Under the pieces are notes generated by a model, which worked only from the letters and a program-made list of their open reading frames with translations, ran no database searches and had not been told where the DNA came from. A stretch of 12,728 nucleotides of DNA, taken from the NCBI GenBank assembly GCA_014239355.1, contig JAAZYZ010000018.1, forward strand, positions 1-12,728. The letters run 5' to 3'. Each line of letters starts with the position of its first letter. Within the stretch, counting starts at the first letter, position 1. Shown in pieces: positions 8,070 through 12,728 of this stretch. The DNA comes from Fidelibacterota bacterium (GTDB taxonomy: Bacteria > Marinisomatota > Marinisomatia > SCGC-AAA003-L08 > TMED6). Made by a program: the position numbers and the translations under genes.

Positions 8070-8474
8070 TTATTTTGTCTTTCTATACCAATTAGGTTTC
8101 ATTGCAATTTTTTCTTCTATTCTTTGTCTTATTAATTTATAATCCTCAGGGTTTGGAGTCCAGTCATTATATAAATCATTTTTAACAAAGACATCTTTAG
8201 GGAATATTCTTGTCTTATCTGGGTTAAATCCTCGTTTTTTCATTTCTTCAATTAACTCTTGGTAGCGTTTATCTAGATATTTACCTTTATTGTAAAAAAA
8301 ATAAACATGACCAGTATTTAATGTGTACTGCTTAGGAACTTTAGATTTTTGGTAACCACTTTTACTAACTAAAGTCCTCTTTAAGCTACCTCCCACCATA
8401 AATATCTCCCTATATTCAGCGATTAGATGCTGATCAGTCAGCTTAGATGCTTCTATTAAATTTATACGGGTCAT
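8070..8474 (-). CDS. denV: Pyrimidine dimer DNA glycosylase/AP lyase (T4 endonuclease V family)
   Basis: Repairs UV damage: it cuts the glycosyl bond of cyclobutane pyrimidine dimers and nicks at the resulting abasic site. At 134 residues it is near the 138 of T4 DenV and matches from the first residue. MTRINL supplies the N-terminal Thr2 whose amine is the nucleophile after Met removal; DQHLIAEYRE (14-23) keeps H16, R22 and the catalytic E23. TGHVYFFYNK (residues 54-63) with the later EEMKKRGFNPD, and the C-terminal EEKIAMKPNWYRK (120-132), are also family features. T4 Arg26, involved in DNA contact and catalysis, is Met here (EIFM in place of ELPR), and the C-terminal tail is shorter. The symbol is by homology with the phage gene. 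It abuts acsA with no spacer, in the same frame. A near-palindromic repeat covers the region just upstream of its ATG. Phage origin is possible but unproven. Confidence 0.93.
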   Translation of the reverse strand: MTRINLIEASKLTDQHLIAEYREIFMVGGSLKRTLVSKSGYQKSKVPKQYTLNTGHVYFFYNKGKYLDKRYQELIEEMKKRGFNPDKTRIFPKDVFVKNDLYNDWTPNPEDYKLIRQRIEEKIAMKPNWYRKTK

Positions 8475-8480
8475 TTTATC

Positions 8481-8498
8481 TAAAGTAATACTTTAAGT
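8481..8498. repeat. 18-nt near-palindromic repeat, copy 2
   Basis: This is an exact copy of the 18 nt at 6092-6109. It sits 6 nt upstream of the denV-homologue ATG and 14 nt beyond the stop of the acylase gene (both minus strand). A protein bound here, or a hairpin here in the transcript, would affect translation or transcription entry into denV-acsA. Alternatively it marks the end of the acylase transcript. With copy 1 it brackets the denV-acsA pair. Confidence 0.55.
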
Positions 8499-8512
8499 TA
8501 ATTGTTTTAATA

Positions 8513-10594
8513 TTAAGGTTTATATGATATTTTTAAATATTTTTTTATACTATCAAGCTCAATAAAGGAAGGTTTCATTTCTTTATTGCTAAACAGATAA
8601 GCTTGATCAGAATAGTGTTTAGAGCTCTTATCAAGAGTTGCACTTCCGAACTGATGAATACTTTCGACTGATAGCTTTCCATTTTGATCCCAATCAACCA
8701 TTTGAAAGAAACAATCTCCGTGCCTTGCAACTCTTCTATTATCTACCATCCTAGAATAAACGGCCCTTAAAATATCGGGGCCACCATCAAGTGGAAGCAT
8801 TACCTCTCCCCTTTTTAATACTTGCAGGTCGCCCAAAGATATATTAATTTGACCAAATTCAGCCATTAAAAAGTCTACAGACTCTTTAAATTGGGTCATA
8901 ATTCTCTCATAGTCATAGTTAAAATCTTTGATATTGTATGTAATTTTAAATGTTAGAAGAGCCAAGGCCGCAGCTTTATTCTCTTTATTATTATTTAAAT
9001 CCCACTTCCTAAGCAGCTTTATACCTTCTAATAATTTTGTATCATCAGTTTGAATATCATTTAAAAAACGATCTAACGCATACTTCATCACAGAATTTTG
9101 AGAATAGTAAGTATCGTATTTATAATTATAAAACTCTTGCTTTGTAATAGACTGATCTTCTCCGTAAAGTTCATTAGCTCTATAGGCTCTGTTAGTTTGA
9201 AATTCTTCAATTCCTGCATTGTTAGGTAATGTTTTTATGGGGTTGTCCCCTCCTACTGTAGCTAAATAAGGGGTACTATTACAGTTTTGTAGGTAGCCAG
9301 ACTCAGGGTTTGTTGTTTGAGGTAACTCTTCAAAATTGTAATAAGAATCCCATATTAAATCTTTTCTGTCACCAGGGACAATACCGTCCCATTTAAACCC
9401 TTCCACTCTTTTTGGTATAAGTCCATTATAGATATAGAATAAATTGCTTAATTTATCGGCATATACGGTATTAAACATTGGAATCTGCATCATAGCCATA
9501 GATTCTTTAAATTCGCTTAAATTGCTTGATTTATTCATTTTATACCACTGTTCTAATTGACCAATCAGCCCACGACCAGAATATCGTATAGCATAAGTTC
9601 CATGGCTTGCCTTTATTACAGGACCATGTTTAGACCATAAAAGTTCTCGCTTAAAGGTCCATTTGATAGGTCCCCATAGCTTAACTTTGATTGGTAGTAT
9701 TTCTTGCTTAAAATCTATCCAATTACCATCTAGAAGATATTGATTTTCATTATCTGGATTTATTGTAAGTTCATAAATATCAACTAAATCAGGACTATTT
9801 ACTGTATGAGACCAGGCTAAATTTTTATTATAGCCTTTAAAAATAACAGGAGAACCTGGGAATAGTCCACCAGATACATTCCAGCCTTCTTCACTATGTA
9901 AATGTGCTTCATACCATGTGACTGGTCCTGTCCATGGTTGGTGAGAATTTATCGCTATTCTAGTATGACCATCATCTGTTCTATTTTTATTAAGCGCAAA
10001 CACATTAGACCCATACATTGAGTATTCTGTATTTGTATGGGTATAATCATAAAATTCTGGTTTAGTATCTTTCATTAACTCTTTGATATACCAATCTAAA
10101 TCAAACATTAAAGGTGTTCTAAATACAAAGCCTGCCACAATATCTTGCCCTTTGACTGGATATAGTTCTTGAAATGCTTTATCAGGATATTTTTCAATAT
10201 ATAGATTTATTCCGTCAGCATAAGCCTCACAAATTTGTCTTACTTCTAAAGGAAGGTCAGATTCATATTTTTGATTCACTGTATCCCAAACTTTAAGAAG
10301 CCCGACAAGATAATCGATTGGAGCTGCTTCTTTTCCTTTAACTGAAGCTGAAGTTCCTCTAACTGCTAACAGCACATCTTGAATTGTTTCAAAATCATCT
10401 TCAGCATGAGCATAAGCAAGACCAAAGGCTGTATCACTATCTTTTTGACCATAAATATGAGGTACGCCCCATACGTCTCTATATATCGTCACATCATAGC
10501 TGTATTCTTTTTGAATTATTCTATTTTTATTTGATATATAAAAATAGGAAATTATTAATACAGGAATGAGTATAAGGATACTTTTTATTTTCAT
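8513..10594 (-). CDS. Penicillin-amidase-family acylase (N-terminal nucleophile hydrolase), exported
   Basis: Predicted amide hydrolase of the penicillin acylase / AHL acylase / aculeacin acylase family, made as a precursor that cuts itself into alpha and beta chains. The 693 residues begin with a membrane helix or signal (about 4-20) after a lysine pair. Seen: VTIYRDVWGVPHIYG (35-49), FGLAYAHAEDDFETIQD (57-73), and the autocleavage site YGSNVFALN (194-202), whose Ser196 would be the new N-terminal nucleophile of the beta chain. SHQPWTGPVTWYEAHL (217-232) follows, then GYLQNCNSTPY (433-443) with the conserved Asn region. The QNCN form is closer to lactone and lipopeptide acylases than to penicillin G acylase, but the substrate cannot be read from sequence. 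It lies 8 nt after the SOUL gene, so the two are probably co-transcribed and act outside the cytoplasmic membrane. Confidence 0.92.
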   Translation of the reverse strand: MKIKSILILIPVLIISYFYISNKNRIIQKEYSYDVTIYRDVWGVPHIYGQKDSDTAFGLAYAHAEDDFETIQDVLLAVRGTSASVKGKEAAPIDYLVGLLKVWDTVNQKYESDLPLEVRQICEAYADGINLYIEKYPDKAFQELYPVKGQDIVAGFVFRTPLMFDLDWYIKELMKDTKPEFYDYTHTNTEYSMYGSNVFALNKNRTDDGHTRIAINSHQPWTGPVTWYEAHLHSEEGWNVSGGLFPGSPVIFKGYNKNLAWSHTVNSPDLVDIYELTINPDNENQYLLDGNWIDFKQEILPIKVKLWGPIKWTFKRELLWSKHGPVIKASHGTYAIRYSGRGLIGQLEQWYKMNKSSNLSEFKESMAMMQIPMFNTVYADKLSNLFYIYNGLIPKRVEGFKWDGIVPGDRKDLIWDSYYNFEELPQTTNPESGYLQNCNSTPYLATVGGDNPIKTLPNNAGIEEFQTNRAYRANELYGEDQSITKQEFYNYKYDTYYSQNSVMKYALDRFLNDIQTDDTKLLEGIKLLRKWDLNNNKENKAAALALLTFKITYNIKDFNYDYERIMTQFKESVDFLMAEFGQINISLGDLQVLKRGEVMLPLDGGPDILRAVYSRMVDNRRVARHGDCFFQMVDWDQNGKLSVESIHQFGSATLDKSSKHYSDQAYLFSNKEMKPSFIELDSIKKYLKISYKP

Positions 10595-10602
10595 AAAGCT
10601 GA

Positions 10603-11163
10603 TTACTTGATTTTATAAATTAGTTCATTTTTACGAAAAGGAGGTATGGCCCAGGGTGAATTATACTGAGCGATCATTAGTTCTGACTCTATTTCTAAAC
10701 TATTTTCTGCAACATATTGATCTAATATTTGCTTATAATAAGATACTCGACTATCCGTAGCCCACATACCAAAAGTTATAGCTATAACCTTTCCTATATC
10801 TATGGTATCTAGTATTACATCTTTATTGGTAGGCGCGGGTAGATCTTCTGGTTTTTCAACATGGAGCATAAAAAACATCATCTCATAATATTCATTATTG
10901 TTTTGAGTAATCACAGGAACTGTCATAGGTATATATTCATTAATAGAATTTTTCCCAAAAATATATTGACCTAGAGTTCTAAACATGTTATCATCTTCAC
11001 GTAATTCTATTTTTTTTATCAAAGTTTTTGCAATCACATAGGTAGAATATTGACGAACCTCAATTTCTCCATCTTTTTTAATAAGAGTATAGTCCGGTTC
11101 TTTATAGGTGCCTGTTAAGGCTATGGATAATAATAGTAAGTATATAAAATTAATTTTATTCAT
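10603..11163 (-). CDS. SOUL-family heme-binding-type protein, exported
   Basis: A 186-residue protein with a hydrophobic N-terminal signal (about 5-17) and then a SOUL/HEBP domain. Seen: EPDYTLIKKDGEIEVRQY (22-39), FRTLGQYIFGKNSINEYIPM (61-80) running into TVPV (81-84), and a C-terminal IPPFRKNELIY (173-183). SOUL proteins bind heme or other tetrapyrroles in some members, though the heme ligand is not conserved in the family. No cysteine follows the signal, so this copy is not a lipoprotein, unlike many bacterial relatives. It lies 8 nt after the FAD oxidoreductase gene and 8 nt before the acylase gene, suggesting one operon. A link to the reductase through tetrapyrrole or isoprenoid chemistry is possible but is inference. 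Confidence 0.92.
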   Translation of the reverse strand: MNKINFIYLLLLSIALTGTYKEPDYTLIKKDGEIEVRQYSTYVIAKTLIKKIELREDDNMFRTLGQYIFGKNSINEYIPMTVPVITQNNNEYYEMMFFMLHVEKPEDLPAPTNKDVILDTIDIGKVIAITFGMWATDSRVSYYKQILDQYVAENSLEIESELMIAQYNSPWAIPPFRKNELIYKIK

Positions 11164-11171
11164 AATTAAAT

Positions 11172-12392
11172 TTAAGAAAATAAGACTTTTAAATAAAAAA
11201 GTGGATTTGATAATTTTTCTTTAGAAATCTCTTTGGTAAGCATTCCAGATATAATATCCTGCACTTCTTTGCTTCTAGAAGCTTTATTGATAATTATATT
11301 TAATAGCATTCTATAATTAGATAGATTTTGCAGTTTTGTGCTCGTTTTCAATTCAGAACCAAGATCATCCCATACTAGTTTATGATAGGTAGAAAACATT
11401 TTTTTAGAAAAATCATTTTTCTCTATGGCTTTTGCGGCAACTTCAATTGCAAATTTAGAAGATGCCATTGCATTGCCTATTCCCTCGCCTGTAAACGGAT
11501 CCACAAGACCTGCTGCATCACCTAAAAGCATAAAACCATCTCCATGATTAGGTCTTTCTATTCTGCCCAGAGGCAGAGACCATCCTTTAGGGTTTTCAAG
11601 TTGTTTTGCATCTGAGAAACGTTCTTTGAAAAAGTCTGATTTGATTACTTCATCTAATATTTGTGTTAGCTTTCGTTCATCTTTTTTGGCTTGTTTCTTA
11701 CTTAAACCAATACCAATATTTGCAACATTTTCTCCTGCAGGAAATAACCAGAAATAGCCCGGTAGTACTTCATCTACAAAATGAAGTTCAATTTGATCTG
11801 TTAGCCCTTTAACTCCTTCATAATAACATCTAATAGCAATTGCAGTATTATCTTGATCTTCTGTATGAAAGCCTAATTTTCTGGCAATGGTTGATTTTGC
11901 TCCATCACAACCTAAAATAATCGGAGCATATATATTTTTCTTCTCTTTATTTTGAGTCCCTTTTACCCCAATTATTTTATTATCATCATATAAGAGATTT
12001 TCAACCTTAAAGTTTTCTCTTGTTTCCGTTACATTCTTAGCTTTTTCAAATAAGAAATTATCAAAAATTTCTCTTGGTATAACATACCCCTCTTTAATTT
12101 TACCTCTATTCTGAGGGCCACTTAAATTAATATCAAATTGTTTATGGGAAGGGCTACCAAAAGTGATTCTTTTGATGGTAGATCCTTTTAAATTAGGCAC
12201 ATCGTCTAAAATGTCTAACTCACGCATATATTTTACGCTTTTTCCAGATAAAGCATCTCCGCATATTTTGTCTCTAGGAAAAGAACCTTTATCAAGAATA
12301 ATTGTTTTAAGTCCTAGGCGACTAGCATATAAAGCTGCAGAGGTACCAGCTGGTCCTGCTCCTACAATGATAATATCGTATAAATTTGTCAT
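11172..12392 (-). CDS. Geranylgeranyl-reductase-family FAD oxidoreductase
   Basis: A flavoprotein of the geranylgeranyl reductase / digeranylgeranylglycerophospholipid reductase family, 406 residues. Seen: the FAD Rossmann motif VGAGPAG (10-16), the family motif PRDKICGDALS (39-49), GCDGAKS (161-167), PGYFWLFPAG (211-220), and the second FAD motif GDAAGLVDPFTGEGI (291-305). These place it firmly in the family. Characterised members saturate isoprenoid chains on chlorophyll, archaeal lipids or menaquinone. In a non-phototroph the likely substrate is a quinone side chain or polyprenol, but halogenase-like or epoxidase-like relatives share the same motifs. It is probably membrane-associated. It is the first complete gene of the 8-nt-spaced run with the SOUL protein and the acylase, and follows the EamA gene after 38 nt of almost pure A/T. 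Confidence 0.92.
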   Translation of the reverse strand: MTNLYDIIIVGAGPAGTSAALYASRLGLKTIILDKGSFPRDKICGDALSGKSVKYMRELDILDDVPNLKGSTIKRITFGSPSHKQFDINLSGPQNRGKIKEGYVIPREIFDNFLFEKAKNVTETRENFKVENLLYDDNKIIGVKGTQNKEKKNIYAPIILGCDGAKSTIARKLGFHTEDQDNTAIAIRCYYEGVKGLTDQIELHFVDEVLPGYFWLFPAGENVANIGIGLSKKQAKKDERKLTQILDEVIKSDFFKERFSDAKQLENPKGWSLPLGRIERPNHGDGFMLLGDAAGLVDPFTGEGIGNAMASSKFAIEVAAKAIEKNDFSKKMFSTYHKLVWDDLGSELKTSTKLQNLSNYRMLLNIIINKASRSKEVQDIISGMLTKEISKEKLSNPLFYLKVLFS

Positions 12393-12430
12393 GAGATATA
12401 ATTAAAAATTAAAAAATACATATAAATAAT

Positions 12431-12728
12431 TTACTTACGATTGACAGTATATATTGCTAATAAACTTAGTATGCCGCCAATAATTATATTAATTGTAAAA
12501 GGCTCATTTAAGAAAAGCCAAGCTATTCCCATTGCTAGAAAAGGTACAGAAAATATAAAAATACTAGCCTTTGAAGGCCCAAGAATCGGAGTGTAATACA
12601 TATAAATTGATGTTCCAAAAGACATCGCTCCTAATGAGACGAAAAAGAAATTTAAATAAAATCTAAAATCAAGCTCTGCAATCAAAAATTCATTAAGATT
12701 AATAAAGGGTAATGACATTAACATTGTA
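12431..12728 (-). CDS. EamA/DMT-superfamily transporter, C-terminal part (5' end beyond window)
   Basis: The last 99 or so codons of a drug/metabolite-transporter-type permease. The frame is open to the right edge of the window, so the ATG at 12724-12722 is probably internal. Three membrane helices are visible (about residues 23-43, 50-70 and 74-94 counted from that Met). The spacing matches the second EamA repeat: TPILGPSKASIFIFSVPFLAMG, then the conserved LNEP (E before the last helix), then IIIGGILSLLAIY. EamA members export metabolites or amino acids; no substrate can be inferred from this fragment. It reads in the same direction as the downstream genes, 38 nt before the FAD oxidoreductase gene. 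Confidence 0.88.
   Translation of the reverse strand, partial: TMLMSLPFINLNEFLIAELDFRFYLNFFFVSLGAMSFGTSIYMYYTPILGPSKASIFIFSVPFLAMGIAWLFLNEPFTINIIIGGILSLLAIYTVNRK

Noticed and set aside
12722..12724. ATG as the true start of the EamA gene
   Set aside because: EamA transporters are about 280-300 residues with ten helices; only about three helices follow this ATG and the frame stays open to the window edge.

Overview
The window is an AT-rich bacterial segment in standard genetic code, tightly packed, with few Shine-Dalgarno sequences visible before its starts. No rRNA, tRNA or plasmid marker is present, so the host cannot be named. Low GC, short spacers, a LeuRS without the leucine-specific insertion, and the SOUL / geranylgeranyl-reductase-like / N-terminal nucleophile acylase gene set would fit a small-genome marine bacterium (for example a Marinimicrobia-like FCB lineage). 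That is a guess, not a placement.

Left block (1-2905, + strand): the 3' part of leuS, whose start lies upstream of the window, overlaps by ATGA with a small three-helix membrane protein gene. That gene overlaps by ATGA with a gene for a membrane-anchored protein that has a short coiled coil. The two small proteins are unrecognised and look translationally coupled to leuS.

Middle block (2988-6084): two divergent accessory genes start 67 bp apart. The minus-strand gene encodes a DUF262 (GmrS-like, DGQQR) protein fused to a C-terminal HNH nuclease domain. The plus-strand gene encodes a three-part fusion: an N-terminally truncated, motif-degenerate N6-adenine methyltransferase fold, a HsdS-like target-recognition segment, and a C-terminal AlbA_2/Schlafen-like domain whose paired glutamates are kept. 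This is the most interesting part of the window. It looks like a compact defence module in which a dead methylase/TRD may act as a reader, linked to two potential effectors (HNH and Schlafen-like). The function is inference.

Right block (6153-12728, all minus strand): in transcription order, a partial EamA-type transporter, a geranylgeranyl-reductase-family FAD oxidoreductase, a SOUL heme-binding-type exported protein, a penicillin-amidase-family acylase, a T4 endonuclease V (pyrimidine dimer glycosylase) homologue, and acetyl-CoA synthetase. Spacers are 38, 8, 8, 38 and 0 nt, so much of the block may be one transcript. The denV homologue and acsA abut exactly (TAA directly followed by TTG, same frame). 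The pair is bracketed by two identical 18-nt near-palindromic repeats, one on each side.

Composition varies strongly. By hand count, 5 of 60 bases are G/C at 4321-4380 (start of the fusion gene) and 27 of 60 at 6541-6600 (acsA). This supports an acquired middle block, a highly expressed acsA, or both.
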